Positions 21,186 to 30,303 of a stretch of 45,958 nt of DNA are shown here, piece after piece. The position numbers and the translations under genes are program-made. Numbering within the stretch: the first letter of the stretch is position 1; the number at the start of each line of letters is the position of its first letter. A model generated the notes under the pieces. That model did no database searches. It saw only the letters and a list, made by a program, of their open reading frames with translations, and had not been told where the DNA came from. The DNA is from Rhodoplanes serenus (GTDB taxonomy: Bacteria > Pseudomonadota > Alphaproteobacteria > Rhizobiales > Xanthobacteraceae): contig CAMAWG010000014.1 in assembly GCA_945861855.1 (NCBI GenBank), positions 1-45,958 on the forward strand, in the 5' to 3' direction.

Positions 21186-21273
21186 GTCTTCTCCCCTTCG
21201 GGTCCGCTCTGGCCGGAGCCAATGCGATTCGCCTTGCGGCACAGGATAGCGGACGGCGGCGATGCAAGGCGCA

Positions 21274-21289
21274 TTAACGCGGCGTTAAC
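21274..21289. promoter_or_regulatory. CtrA-type box between ftsEX and the cpdR operon
   Basis: TTAACGCGGCGTTAAC fits TTAA-N7-TTAAC exactly, and its first 15 bases are a perfect odd palindrome, so it can be read from both strands. It lies between the divergent cell-division operon ftsEX and the operon containing cpdR, whose product controls CtrA proteolysis. CtrA binding is inferred from sequence and context. Confidence 0.6.
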
Positions 21290-21361
21290 CGGGCAAGGCC
21301 ACGCCGGTTTCGCGGCACCGGTACAATTCCCCAGGCCATAGCTGGATTCTCATGGTTTCCG

Positions 21362-21375
21362 GTCCGTTAACGGAC
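21362..21375. promoter_or_regulatory. 14-bp perfect palindrome upstream of the zinc-ribbon gene
   Basis: GTCCGTTAACGGAC is a perfect palindrome 68 bases before ATG 21443. It contains a GTTAAC core that could be a CtrA half-site, or it could be an operator for another dimeric regulator. No promoter with good spacing was assigned. Confidence 0.4.
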
Positions 21376-21442
21376 GGCTGCTACGGTCGCGGCCAAAGCC
21401 GTACAGCCGCGAATCGCCCAAAGAATCGACCCAGAACCAACG

Positions 21443-22369
21443 ATGCAGATCGTCTGTCCCAACTGCACGACGTCCTACGAGATCGCCCCCATGGCGATCG
21501 GCGGGAGCGGCCGCTCAGTGCGCTGCGTGCGCTGCCAGTCCGTATGGTTCGTGGCGGCGCCGGAGTTGGTAGAGGTGCCGCCCTCCGCAAGTCGTGTGCC
21601 GGACAACGAGGCCGCAGTTGCATTCCGCGCCTAGTTGGGCGCCGAGCCGCCATCAGCGCCTGCATCGGCGAACGATCCGTCGCTCGACGAACTAGCCGGT
21701 ATGACCGCAACCGCAGTGCCGGGGTATAACGACGACGCGAGGGACGAGCAGCCTGCGGTGGCGCTCGCCGAGATCCCGATTCCGGTCGACGACGCGCCCC
21801 CGCTTGTACCGTCCACGGAAGGCGATCCATCGCGCGCCGATGCGGAAATCGACAACGGCCCCCCGGACATCGAGAGCGTGGCGGCTCGCCGGGCCCGCGC
21901 CGCGGCCCGCAAGCGGCGCTCCCGGTGGCGGATTCCCCTGCCCGCGGTCATTGCCGCGCTGGTCGTCCTGTCCGGCGCGCTGCTCGGCTGGCGCAGGGAC
22001 GTCGTCAGGCATGCTCCGCAACTGGCTTCGTTTTATAGCGCTATCGGTCTGCCGGTGAACCTGCGTGGGCTTGCCTTCGCCGATGTGAAGATCGGCAACG
22101 AGATTCACGACGGCGTGCCGGTGCTGGTGGTCGAGGGCATGATCGTCAGCACGGTGTCGACAGCGGTCGATGTGCCGCGGCTGCGGTTCGCGCTTCGCAG
22201 CCCTTCCGGAGCCGAGGTCTATGCCTGGACCGCGGTGCCGTCGCAGCCGGTGCTGGAGCCAGGCCGGAGTCTGCCGTTCCGCAGCCGGCTCGCCTCCCCG
22301 CCCGCGGAGGGCCACGACATTCAGGTGAGATTCTTCACCCGCCGCGACGCAGTCGCAGGCCTCCGCTGA
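21443..22369 (+). pseudogene. Zinc-ribbon (MJ0042)-DUF3426 protein, interrupted by in-frame TAG
   Basis: One frame of 308 sense-length codons with a single TAG at 21632-21634. Before it lies the MJ0042 zinc ribbon (CPNC...CVRC, residues 5-8 and 28-31) and an acidic linker. After it the same frame continues through a Pro/Ala/Asp-rich linker, a basic stretch (ARKRRSRWR), a membrane helix (IPLPAVIAALVVLSGALLGW) and a DUF3426 extracytoplasmic domain, which is the usual order in this family. TAG would be CAG with one C-to-T change. TTG directly follows the stop and might allow coupled restart. Function unknown; next to cpdR. The lesion may be real or a sequence error. Confidence 0.8.
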
Positions 22370-22376
22370 GGCGGCC

Positions 22377-22751
22377 GTGGCACGCATCCTGATCGCCGAG
22401 GACGAGGAACCGGTGCGCACGCTGATCGAGCGCGCGCTCGCCGAGGAAGGCCATATCGTGGTGGCGACCGCCGACGGCGCCGAAGCCCTCGACATGCTGC
22501 AGAGCGAAGGCGGCAAGTTCGACCTGCTGCTGGCCGACATCAAGATGCCGGTGATGGACGGCATTGCACTCGCGCTCGCGGTCGCGCGCGACTTCCCCAA
22601 TCTGCCGATCCTGCTGATGACCGGCTATGCCGACCAGCGTGAGCGCGTGTCCGGACTCGAGGCGCTGATCTGCGACGTCATCGCCAAGCCGTTCGCGCTG
22701 GCCGAGATCAAGTTCGCCGTGGCCTCTGCGGTCGCGAAGCGCAGGCGATAG
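22377..22751 (+). CDS. cpdR: CpdR-type single-domain response regulator
   Basis: A 124-residue receiver-only protein beginning MARILIAEDEEPVR. The phosphorylation site is D54 (LLADIKMP), with the conserved threonine in LMTGYA and lysine in IAKPF. In alphaproteobacteria, unphosphorylated CpdR directs ClpXP to the pole and promotes turnover of CtrA and other substrates, linking phosphorelay state to the cell cycle. GTG 22377 is seven bases after the preceding gene's stop, so it is likely cotranscribed downstream of a CtrA-type box. Confidence 0.88.
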   Translation: MARILIAEDEEPVRTLIERALAEEGHIVVATADGAEALDMLQSEGGKFDLLLADIKMPVMDGIALALAVARDFPNLPILLMTGYADQRERVSGLEALICDVIAKPFALAEIKFAVASAVAKRRR

Positions 22752-22754
22752 CCG

Positions 22755-24473
22755 ATGCATGAGCTGATCCACGACCTCGCGCTGTCCATCGTCATGGCTT
22801 GGCTCCTGGGCGTCGCTGCTAATTTCATCCGCCAGCCGCTGATCCTGGCCTATCTCGTCGCCGGATTCCTGCTGGGTCCCTCGGGCCTCAAATGGGTGCA
22901 ATCCGAGCAGTCCATCAACACCATCGCCGAGCTTGGCCTGATCTTCATGCTGTTCATGATCGGCCTGGAAATCGACCTCAAGAAGATCGTCCGCGCCGGC
23001 AACGTCATCCTGGTGACTTCGGCAGCGCAGATCTTCGGCTGCTTTGCGCTAGCGCTGGTGGTGTTTCTTCTGATCGGCATTCCGCTCGGCGAGAAGCGCT
23101 TCGACGCGATCTATCTTGCCGTGGCCGTGGCGCTCTCCAGCACCGTCATCATCGTCAAGGTGCTCTACGACAAGGACGAACTCGATACACTACCCGGGCG
23201 CGTGACGCTCGGCGTGCTGGTGCTGCAGGACCTGTTCGCGATCCTGTTCCTCGCCGTCCAGCCAAGCCTGAATGCGCTCGATTTCAATGTCGTGCTGATG
23301 TCGATCGTCCGCGTCGGCGCGCTGCTGAGCGCCACGCTGTTGTTCAGCCGCTACACGCTTCCGCACCTGTTCCGGCTGATCGCGGGGCTGCCGGAGCTGG
23401 TGCTGGTCGGCGCGCTGGCATGGTGCTTCGCGGTCGCGGAATTCGCCGACTTTCTCGGCCTGTCCCGCGAGATGGGCGCCTTGATCGCCGGCGTTTCGCT
23501 CTCGACCTTCCCCTACGCGCTCGACGTCATCGCCAAGGTGACCTCGCTGCGGGATTTCTTCATCACGCTGTTCTTTGTGACCCTGGGCATGATGATCCCG
23601 GTGCCGACCGTTTCGGTGCTCGGCTTGGCGCTCGTTCTCATCGCCCTCACGCTGGCGAGCCGGTTGCTGACCGTATTCCCTCCGCTTTACGCGATGCGGC
23701 AAGGCCTGCGCGCCAGCATGCTGCCGGCCATCAATCTCGCCCAGATCAGCGAATTCTCGCTGGTGCTGATCCAGGTCGGCGTGCATTCCGGCCAGACCAC
23801 GCCGAGCGTCGCGGGCGCCGCATCCACCGCCTTCGTCGTGCTCGCGGTCGTGAGCACCTTCGTGATGATGCGGAGCGACCAGATCACGCGACGCGCGATA
23901 CCCCTGTTCAAGCGGCTGGGTCTCCGGGATCTCGATCACGCCGCGGCCGAGCCGGACACCGGGGCCGAGCGCAAGCGCCGCATCCTGATCCTGGGGTTCT
24001 ATCGGGTCGCCAGTTCATTCCTGAGCGAGTTGGAGCGGCAGCACGCCGCGCTGCTGGAGGACGTACTCGTCGTCGATTTCAACCCCACCGTCTATCACGC
24101 GCTCCGGGCGCGCGAAGTGAAGATACACTACGGCGATATCGCCCACGCCGACACATTGGCCCACGCGGGCATCGCCGACGCCGAGATCGTCATTTCCAGC
24201 GTGCCGGATTCGCTTCTGAAGGGAACCACCAACGAGAAGCTCGTGCGCTACGTCCGCAGGATCAATCCGACGGCAAAGATCATCGCGACCGCGGACGTGC
24301 TGACCGAAACGCAGACGCTTTACGACGCCGGCGCGGATTATGTGACGATCGCGCGGCTGGACCAGGCCAAGGAACTGGTCGACGCGGTCGCTGCCGCCGA
24401 AGCCGGCCTGCTCGACGAGATGAAGGCAAGGCTTGAAGCGCAGTTGCACGGCCGGCAGGAAATACTGCCGTAG
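22755..24473 (+). CDS. CPA2-family cation:proton antiporter with TrkA-N domain (YbaL/KefB type)
   Basis: A 572-residue membrane protein. Residues about 1-380 form some twelve hydrophobic segments of the Na+/H+ exchanger fold (LILAYLVAGFLLGPSG, ELGLIFMLFMIGLEID). Residues about 400-530 form a Rossmann-like TrkA-N/RCK domain whose nucleotide loop is altered (ILILGFYRVASSFL in place of GxGxxG). It probably exports K+ or Na+ in exchange for protons. It starts three bases after cpdR, suggesting cotranscription. Confidence 0.88.
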   Translation: MHELIHDLALSIVMAWLLGVAANFIRQPLILAYLVAGFLLGPSGLKWVQSEQSINTIAELGLIFMLFMIGLEIDLKKIVRAGNVILVTSAAQIFGCFALALVVFLLIGIPLGEKRFDAIYLAVAVALSSTVIIVKVLYDKDELDTLPGRVTLGVLVLQDLFAILFLAVQPSLNALDFNVVLMSIVRVGALLSATLLFSRYTLPHLFRLIAGLPELVLVGALAWCFAVAEFADFLGLSREMGALIAGVSLSTFPYALDVIAKVTSLRDFFITLFFVTLGMMIPVPTVSVLGLALVLIALTLASRLLTVFPPLYAMRQGLRASMLPAINLAQISEFSLVLIQVGVHSGQTTPSVAGAASTAFVVLAVVSTFVMMRSDQITRRAIPLFKRLGLRDLDHAAAEPDTGAERKRRILILGFYRVASSFLSELERQHAALLEDVLVVDFNPTVYHALRAREVKIHYGDIAHADTLAHAGIADAEIVISSVPDSLLKGTTNEKLVRYVRRINPTAKIIATADVLTETQTLYDAGADYVTIARLDQAKELVDAVAAAEAGLLDEMKARLEAQLHGRQEILP

Positions 24474-24480
24474 CCGACGG

Positions 24481-25500
24481 CTATCCCGACACCGCGTCCT
24501 TCGCTTTCTCCGCCAGATAACGCTCCGCGGTCATCGGCGTGCCGTCTATCGTCGTCCTCACCTCCACGCCTGCGAAATTCGTAGCCTCTTCGACCCAGCT
24601 CTTCGGCGCGGGCAGGCCCCACAGGTTCGAATTAGCGTTGGGCTTCACCGGGCACATCATCGGCTCGTCGTCGATATCGATAATCTGGATGCCGGGAAGC
24701 AGCAGCTCGGTGCGGTGGCCGTCGGGATCGCGCAGGTAGAGATAATAGGAGTGCTGGTGGCCGTGGCGGCCGGGCCCATGCTCGATGCGGTCGGCGAAAC
24801 CGAGATTGCCGGCGACGTCGCAGGCCCGCACGATGTCCTCGAACGCCTCGACGACATAGCCGGCGTGGTGGAAGCGCGGACCCGAGCGCATCAGCAGCAC
24901 GATGTCCCAGGGATTGTCCTTGCGATGCAGGAAGGTGCCGACCACGCGGTGCGCCGCCTCGACGTAGAGGTAGTCGGAAATCCGGAAGCCGAGGTCCATG
25001 TAGAACTTCGCCGTCCCGAGCACGTCCGGAACCAGCACTTGGTAGTGATCCATCCGCAGCGCGCCGGCGCCGCGGTGCACGTCGATCCGGGTGTGCATGC
25101 GCGGGACGGTCTTCATCGTCGCAACAAGCTCGACCGGCGTGCCGGCAGGATCGTTGAAGTGCAGGGTGCGGTCCTGATGCGGCGCCTCGATGAACTCGGC
25201 TTTGACACCGGCCCTGTCGAAATGCGCCTTGGCCTTGTCGAGGTCATCGACCGTGAACACGCGAAAGCCCACGCGCTCGCACTGCGGCTGGCCCGCGGTT
25301 TTCTTCAGCGTCAGGGAATGATGCGCGCGCTCTTCGACGCCACGCAGCCAGAGCGTGTCGGCGTCCTCGTCGCTCACGATCAGGCCCATCACCTCGGTGT
25401 AGAAATCGCGGCTCTTCGAGAGATCGCGCGCGGTGAACACGAGATGGCTCGCGCGCGTGATGTTGAACGGCGGATTGAAGTTGGTCTTCGGGATTGGCAC
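24481..25500 (-). CDS. Extradiol (type I) ring-cleavage dioxygenase, VOC superfamily
   Basis: A 339-residue two-module VOC protein resembling homoprotocatechuate 2,3-dioxygenase. From GTG 25500, metal ligands align as H152 (RMDHYQV), H212 (GPRFHHAGY) and E265 (GHRTELLL). The tyrosine equivalent to HPCD Y257 is Y255, and HGPGRHG is conserved. At the place of the catalytic second-sphere His200 of HPCD, this protein has Trp198 (NPWDIV), so its chemistry may differ. GTG 25500 is five bases after the stop of the upstream receptor gene, implying cotranscription. The natural substrate is unknown; no other meta-cleavage gene is in the window. Confidence 0.8.
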   Translation of the reverse strand: MPIPKTNFNPPFNITRASHLVFTARDLSKSRDFYTEVMGLIVSDEDADTLWLRGVEERAHHSLTLKKTAGQPQCERVGFRVFTVDDLDKAKAHFDRAGVKAEFIEAPHQDRTLHFNDPAGTPVELVATMKTVPRMHTRIDVHRGAGALRMDHYQVLVPDVLGTAKFYMDLGFRISDYLYVEAAHRVVGTFLHRKDNPWDIVLLMRSGPRFHHAGYVVEAFEDIVRACDVAGNLGFADRIEHGPGRHGHQHSYYLYLRDPDGHRTELLLPGIQIIDIDDEPMMCPVKPNANSNLWGLPAPKSWVEEATNFAGVEVRTTIDGTPMTAERYLAEKAKDAVSG

Positions 25501-25505
25501 GTTGG

Positions 25506-26501
25506 CTAGGTCTTTATCTGCACGCCGGTCTCGCGCACGATCGCGCCCCACTGCGCGAGTTCGCGGTCGATCATCGCGCGGTATTCCGCGGGCGAGACCG
25601 TTCCAGGCACGTAGGATGCATCGACCAGCCGGTCGCGGATCGTCCCGCTTGTGTTCATCTTCACCATCTCGCGGTTCAGCGCCTCGATCATCGCGTTCGG
25701 CGTCCCGACCGGCGCCAGCAGGCCGTTGGCGACATACAGATCGTCGAAGCCGTCATAGCCTAGTTCCCGGAACGTCGGCACATTCGGCGCGGAGACCGAG
25801 CGCCTCGGGCCGGTGACACCGAGCGGGATCACCTTGCCGGCGTCGATCACGCCCCGCGCGTTGCCGGGTGTGTCGAAGGTGAACTGCAAAGTCCCCGCGG
25901 CCGCGGCCATCAATTGCTGCGTCGTGCCGGGATAAGGCACGTGCTGGCCCTGGATGCCGGTGCGCTTGAGCAAGAGCTCGGTCACCAGATGCCCGCCTGT
26001 GCCAACGCCCGGCGAGCCCCAGTTGAGCTGCCCGGGCCGCGCCTTGGCGTAGTCGACCAACTCCTTCAGCGTCTTCACGCCCAGATCCGGATTGACCACC
26101 AATAAGAACGGGAAGGTGAACATCAGCGCGATCGGCGCGAAGTCGCGCTTGACGTTGACCGGCGAGCCGGTGAGCACCAGCGGCGCCAGGATGATGTGGC
26201 TGTTGGAGGCGAGAAGAAGCGTATGACCGTCCGGCGCCGAACGCGCCACCGCCATGCAGCCGACCGATCCCGAGCCGCCCGGCATGTTCTCCAGAACGAA
26301 GCTCTGGCCGAACGTCTCCTTCAGGTTGTCGGCATAGAAGCGGAAGTTCTGCCCCGGTCCGCCGGTCGCGGTCGGCGAGATCACGCGTACGCTGCGCGAA
26401 GGCCAGCCGCCGACCGTGCCCTGCGCGCGGGCCGATCGGCCCAATCCGCCGGCGAGACCCGCCGCCCCGGCGAGCGCCATGAAATTCCGTCGCGTCGTCA
26501 T
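25506..26501 (-). CDS. Tripartite tricarboxylate transporter substrate-binding protein (Bug/TctC family)
   Basis: A 331-residue periplasmic receptor. The N-terminus MTTRRNFMALAGAAGLAGG is a twin-arginine-type signal ending at ARAQ. The mature part has the family features PGGSGSVG and a typical Bug fold. Such receptors bind carboxylic acids for TctAB permeases, or act in sensing when alone; no tctAB genes are here. ATG 26501 is chosen for the GGGAGG site about six bases upstream. It precedes the dioxygenase in the same direction, suggesting uptake or sensing of an aromatic acid. Confidence 0.88.
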   Translation of the reverse strand: MTTRRNFMALAGAAGLAGGLGRSARAQGTVGGWPSRSVRVISPTATGGPGQNFRFYADNLKETFGQSFVLENMPGGSGSVGCMAVARSAPDGHTLLLASNSHIILAPLVLTGSPVNVKRDFAPIALMFTFPFLLVVNPDLGVKTLKELVDYAKARPGQLNWGSPGVGTGGHLVTELLLKRTGIQGQHVPYPGTTQQLMAAAAGTLQFTFDTPGNARGVIDAGKVIPLGVTGPRRSVSAPNVPTFRELGYDGFDDLYVANGLLAPVGTPNAMIEALNREMVKMNTSGTIRDRLVDASYVPGTVSPAEYRAMIDRELAQWGAIVRETGVQIKT

Positions 26502-26600
26502 GCAAGCCTCCCTGAAGCGTACTTTTCTCGTTGGGGTAAGCATGCTTGATGTGCGTCGGCGGATTCAAGCCTTATTGCCGCGCAAACCGGGAGCGATTGC

Positions 26601-27632
26601 ATGACCGAGCGCCTGTTGCCGACCACCGTGGTGGGCAGCTACCCACAGCCGGACTGGCTGGTGGACCGCGCGCTGCTGCGCACCATGGTGCCGCGCGTGC
26701 GCGTCCGCGAACTGTGGCGGGTGGAGGAGCCTTATCTGGCGCAGGCGCAGGACGACGCCACGCTGCTCGCGATCCGCGACATGGAGCGCGCCGGCATCGA
26801 CATCATCACCGATGGCGAGATGCGCCGCGAAAGCTATTCCAACCGTTTTGCGACCGCGCTGGACGGCATCGACAACGACAACCCCGCCACCATCACCAAC
26901 CGGACCGGCCGCTCGGTCAGCGTGCCGCGCGTGGTGGGCAAGGTACGGCGCAAGGGGCCGGTCGAGCTGGGCGACATGGAATTCCTCCGCCGCAACACCA
27001 CCCGCCTGGCCAAGATCACGCTACCCGGCCCCTTCACCATGGCGCAGCAGGCCAAGAACGAGTTCTACAAGGATGTCGACGAGATGGTGATGGACTTCGC
27101 CGCCGCGGTGAACGAGGAGGCGCATGACCTGCAGGCCGCCGGCGCCGATGTGATCCAGATCGACGATCCGTGGTTGCGCAACGATCCCGACGCCGCGAAA
27201 CGCATCGCGGTGCGCGCGCTCGACCGCGCGCTCGCGGGGCTGAAGGTGCCGACGGTGGTGCACCTGTGCTTCGGTTACGCCGCGGTGGTGCCGACACAGA
27301 AGCCGGCCGGCTATTCGTTCCTGCCGCAGCTTGCCAGCAGCGCCGTCGACCAGATTTCCATCGAGGCGGCACAGCCCAGGCTCGACCTCGGCATCCTCAA
27401 GGATCTTTCGAACAAGACCATTGTGCTCGGCGTGATTGATCTCGGGGACGAGACGATCGAGACGCTGGAGACGGTGGCGAGCCGCATCCGCGCGGCGCTG
27501 AAGTTCATCGACGCGAAGCGGCTCATCCCGGCGCCGGACTGCGGGATGAAGTATCTCGCGCGCGAGTCCGCGTTCGGCAAGCTGAAGGCCCTGAGCGAAG
27601 GCACCGCGATCGTGAGAAAAGAGCTTCAGTAA
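26601..27632 (+). CDS. MetE C-terminal-domain-like protein (cobalamin-independent methionine synthase family)
   Basis: A 343-residue TIM-barrel protein corresponding to the catalytic half of MetE. Zinc ligands are visible: H221 and C223 in HLCFG, E255 in ISIEA and C314 in PDCGMK. It lacks the N-terminal half needed by MetE, so it resembles stand-alone proteins that move methyl groups between unusual donors and thiols. The exact substrate is not predicted. ATG 26601 has GGGAG upstream. It diverges from the Bug-family receptor and may belong to the same catabolic unit. Its last seven bases overlap the DUF4175 gene. Confidence 0.82.
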   Translation: MTERLLPTTVVGSYPQPDWLVDRALLRTMVPRVRVRELWRVEEPYLAQAQDDATLLAIRDMERAGIDIITDGEMRRESYSNRFATALDGIDNDNPATITNRTGRSVSVPRVVGKVRRKGPVELGDMEFLRRNTTRLAKITLPGPFTMAQQAKNEFYKDVDEMVMDFAAAVNEEAHDLQAAGADVIQIDDPWLRNDPDAAKRIAVRALDRALAGLKVPTVVHLCFGYAAVVPTQKPAGYSFLPQLASSAVDQISIEAAQPRLDLGILKDLSNKTIVLGVIDLGDETIETLETVASRIRAALKFIDAKRLIPAPDCGMKYLARESAFGKLKALSEGTAIVRKELQ

Positions 27633-30208
27633 CCCTTCAGCAGCCGCTCGATGTATTCGAGCTCGAGCTGCGGGCGGAAGTTCTCGCCGAACCGCTTGCG
27701 CAGCTCTTCGAGAATGCGGCGCGCGCGCTGCACGTCGATCTCACCCGGCACCTTGACCGTGGTGTCGTCGCCGTAGTCGCGGCCGCGCAGCGGACGGCCG
27801 AGCGGATCGGTGTCCTGGTTGGCGCGGGCCTGACCGGTGCGGCCCGGATTGCCGGGACCGGGGCCCTGCCCCATCTGCTGCTGCATCGACTGCGCCATGC
27901 CCTGCGCGCCCTTGCGCAGCGCTTCGAGCGCGCGGCCCTGCGAGTCGACCGCACCGTCGGCATCGCCGTCGCCGAGCTGGCCCTGCGCATCGCCCATCGC
28001 GTCGCCAGCGCGGCCGAGCGGGTCGCCCTCACCGCCCTGCTGACCCTGCTGACCCTGGCCGGGCTGCGGGAAGCCCTTCTGTTTCAGTTCCTCCAGCAGC
28101 TTCTTGAGCTGCTCGCGCAGCGCCTGCTGGTCCTGGCGCAGCTCGCCCATCTGGTTGCCCTGCTGACCTTGCTGCCCCTGCTGACCGCGCTGGCCGCGTT
28201 GCTGGCGGCGCTGGTCCTGGCCCTGGCGGAAGGTGCGGTCGCGCAACTGCTGCTGCTGGCGGATCATGTCGCCAAGCTCGTCGAGCGCCGACTGCATGTC
28301 GTCGCCGTCGCCCTGATCGCCGTTCGGCCGCGCCATCTGCAGGTTGTCGAGCATGGCCCGAAGCTGATCGAGCATCTGCTTGGCCGCGTCCTTCGCGCCC
28401 GAGCGCGCCAGCCGCTCCATGCGGTCGAGCATGGCGCGCAGGTCCTGCGAGCGGAGCTGCCGCATCGAATTCGGATCGAGCGGACGCGCCATCTGCGGGT
28501 TCTTGCGCAGTTCCTCGGCAAGCGCCTGCATGAACTTGTCGAGCGCCGCGCGCAGATCGTCCATCAGCTTCTTGAGCTCTTCGTCGGACGCGCCGCGCTC
28601 CAGCGCGTCGCGCAAGGCATCCTGCGCCGCGCGCAGCGCCTTCTCGGTTTCCGAGACGTTGCCGTCCTCGAGGAAGACCGCCATCGACCATAGCCGCGCG
28701 ACCACGTCGCGCAAGCCGTCGTCGCTCTCGGCGCGCGAAAGCTGCCAGTAGATCGAGCGCAGGCCCAGATAGATGTTGGTCTCCGGAATGAAACGCTCGG
28801 GCGCGATGGTCAGCGCATCGAGCGCGTCCATCACGCCGGTCTTGGCGTTGGCATCGAGCGCGAGGTTGCGGCGCTGCTCGATCAGCGCGCGCGGCAAGGG
28901 TTTGCTGAACGGCCGCTCCGGCAGCCGCATCTCGTGCGCCGCCGAGCGGCCTTCGTTGCTGCCTTCGTCGCGGGCGACGAGGGTCATCGCCACATCGACC
29001 CCGGCCCAGGGATGCTCGGACAGATCCTTGGTGGTGGTACCCGCGCCAGCGCGGGTGCGAGACTGCGGCAGCACCAGCGTGAAATTCGGCGCGTCGAACA
29101 GCGGGCGCGGCGGCTTGGCGTCGGCGGTTCCTGCCGCCGGCTTGCTGCGCTCGAACGTCGCCTGCGCGTCCACCACGCCGTAGTCGTCCTCGACCTTGTA
29201 GTTGAGCAGAAGCGAGCCGCGAAGCTGGCCTTCCGGCTCCTTGGCAAGCGCGATGGTCGGCGGCCGATCCGGGGTCGCGTTGAAACTCCAGACCACGTCC
29301 TCGCCGCCGCCCTTGACTGTCGCGGTTCCGGCGGAGGTGATGGTGAAATGGCGCTCTTCGGTGCCCTTGGTCACCTGGGGTTTGGCTTCGGGCTTGGCTT
29401 CGGCCTTGGCCTCGGCGATGCCGCCCTTGACGGCGATATCGAGTCCGGACTGGCCGGTCGAGCGCACCACCAGCGTCGAGCCCGCCGGCACCGTCACCGG
29501 ACCGTTGCTCCGCGCCAGCAACTGCTCGCCGGGACGCAGCCCCGGCAGGATCAGCGGCGGCCGACCGGTGTAGGCCGGGGGCGTGACCCAGGCATCGATC
29601 CGGTAATTGGCCGGCGACACCACGCCCTGCCAGTCGAACGCGGCAGCGACGCGCTTGTATCGATCGCCGCCGGCGGCGAAGAACGCCGCAACGGCGAGGA
29701 TGAGAACGAGCCCGCGCAGCGCGTAAGGATCGCGCACGGCGAGTTGCGGGACCGGCGTCCCGGCCTTGAGCGCTTCCGCGCGGCGCAACGCCCGCTCCAG
29801 ATGCGCGCGCCAGAGCGCGACGGCGAACTGATCGCCAGCCTCCGGCGCCATGCGGTCGGCGATGGCCGTGGCCGGCCGGTGCGGCAGCAGACTCGTCCGG
29901 TCGAGCCGCCGCAGGCCCTCGATCGCGGCAGGCCAGCGGACCTGGAACAGCGGCAGTGTCGCAGCCACCGCCAGGACGAAGAAGACGAACACCCCGATCG
30001 CGCGGGCGAGCGGCGGCAACGACACCCAGAGCCCGAGCCAGGACAGAGCCAGGAACAGTCCCGCCGCGGTCGCGATCGACGCCAGCGCCGGCCACAGCCT
30101 TTCCCAGAAGATCGAGAGCCGGGCACGGCCCAGCGCGCGCGCGAGCATCGCTTCGCCCGCGCGAGCACCGCGCAGTTGATCGGGATTTTCAGCGTTCGTT
30201 TCGCTCAA
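27626..30208 (-). CDS. DUF4175 / TIGR02302 family membrane protein
   Basis: An 860-residue protein. Hydrophobic helices lie near 37-60, 66-88 and 165-185. A periplasmic-like region follows, containing VSPANYRIDAWVTPPAYTGR, and then a long charged coiled-coil region. From about 640 to 790 it is low complexity, rich in Gln and Gly (QQRGQRGQQGQQGQQ). A conserved C-terminus ends at LLKGY. This architecture fits the alphaproteobacterial TIGR02302/DUF4175 family of unknown function. It lies 95 bases after lysA in the argH-lptM-lysA series. The low-complexity part makes automatic start and repeat calls unreliable, but the frame is open throughout. Confidence 0.85.
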   Translation of the reverse strand: MSETNAENPDQLRGARAGEAMLARALGRARLSIFWERLWPALASIATAAGLFLALSWLGLWVSLPPLARAIGVFVFFVLAVAATLPLFQVRWPAAIEGLRRLDRTSLLPHRPATAIADRMAPEAGDQFAVALWRAHLERALRRAEALKAGTPVPQLAVRDPYALRGLVLILAVAAFFAAGGDRYKRVAAAFDWQGVVSPANYRIDAWVTPPAYTGRPPLILPGLRPGEQLLARSNGPVTVPAGSTLVVRSTGQSGLDIAVKGGIAEAKAEAKPEAKPQVTKGTEERHFTITSAGTATVKGGGEDVVWSFNATPDRPPTIALAKEPEGQLRGSLLLNYKVEDDYGVVDAQATFERSKPAAGTADAKPPRPLFDAPNFTLVLPQSRTRAGAGTTTKDLSEHPWAGVDVAMTLVARDEGSNEGRSAAHEMRLPERPFSKPLPRALIEQRRNLALDANAKTGVMDALDALTIAPERFIPETNIYLGLRSIYWQLSRAESDDGLRDVVARLWSMAVFLEDGNVSETEKALRAAQDALRDALERGASDEELKKLMDDLRAALDKFMQALAEELRKNPQMARPLDPNSMRQLRSQDLRAMLDRMERLARSGAKDAAKQMLDQLRAMLDNLQMARPNGDQGDGDDMQSALDELGDMIRQQQQLRDRTFRQGQDQRRQQRGQRGQQGQQGQQGNQMGELRQDQQALREQLKKLLEELKQKGFPQPGQGQQGQQGGEGDPLGRAGDAMGDAQGQLGDGDADGAVDSQGRALEALRKGAQGMAQSMQQQMGQGPGPGNPGRTGQARANQDTDPLGRPLRGRDYGDDTTVKVPGEIDVQRARRILEELRKRFGENFRPQLELEYIERLLKGY

Positions 30209-30303
30209 AGCGGCTCCGGAGCGGAAGAATCTGTCAGAACCAACACCTTAGCATGCGACTTGCTCCGCCAGAACCCAAGCAATTTGCAAGCCAGACCGTC
30301 AGT

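Noticed and set aside
28030..28260. Tandem DNA repeat or CRISPR-like pattern in the DUF4175 gene
   Set aside because: The repeated CTG/CTGACC pattern encodes a Gln/Gly-rich protein segment in frame; there are no spacers.
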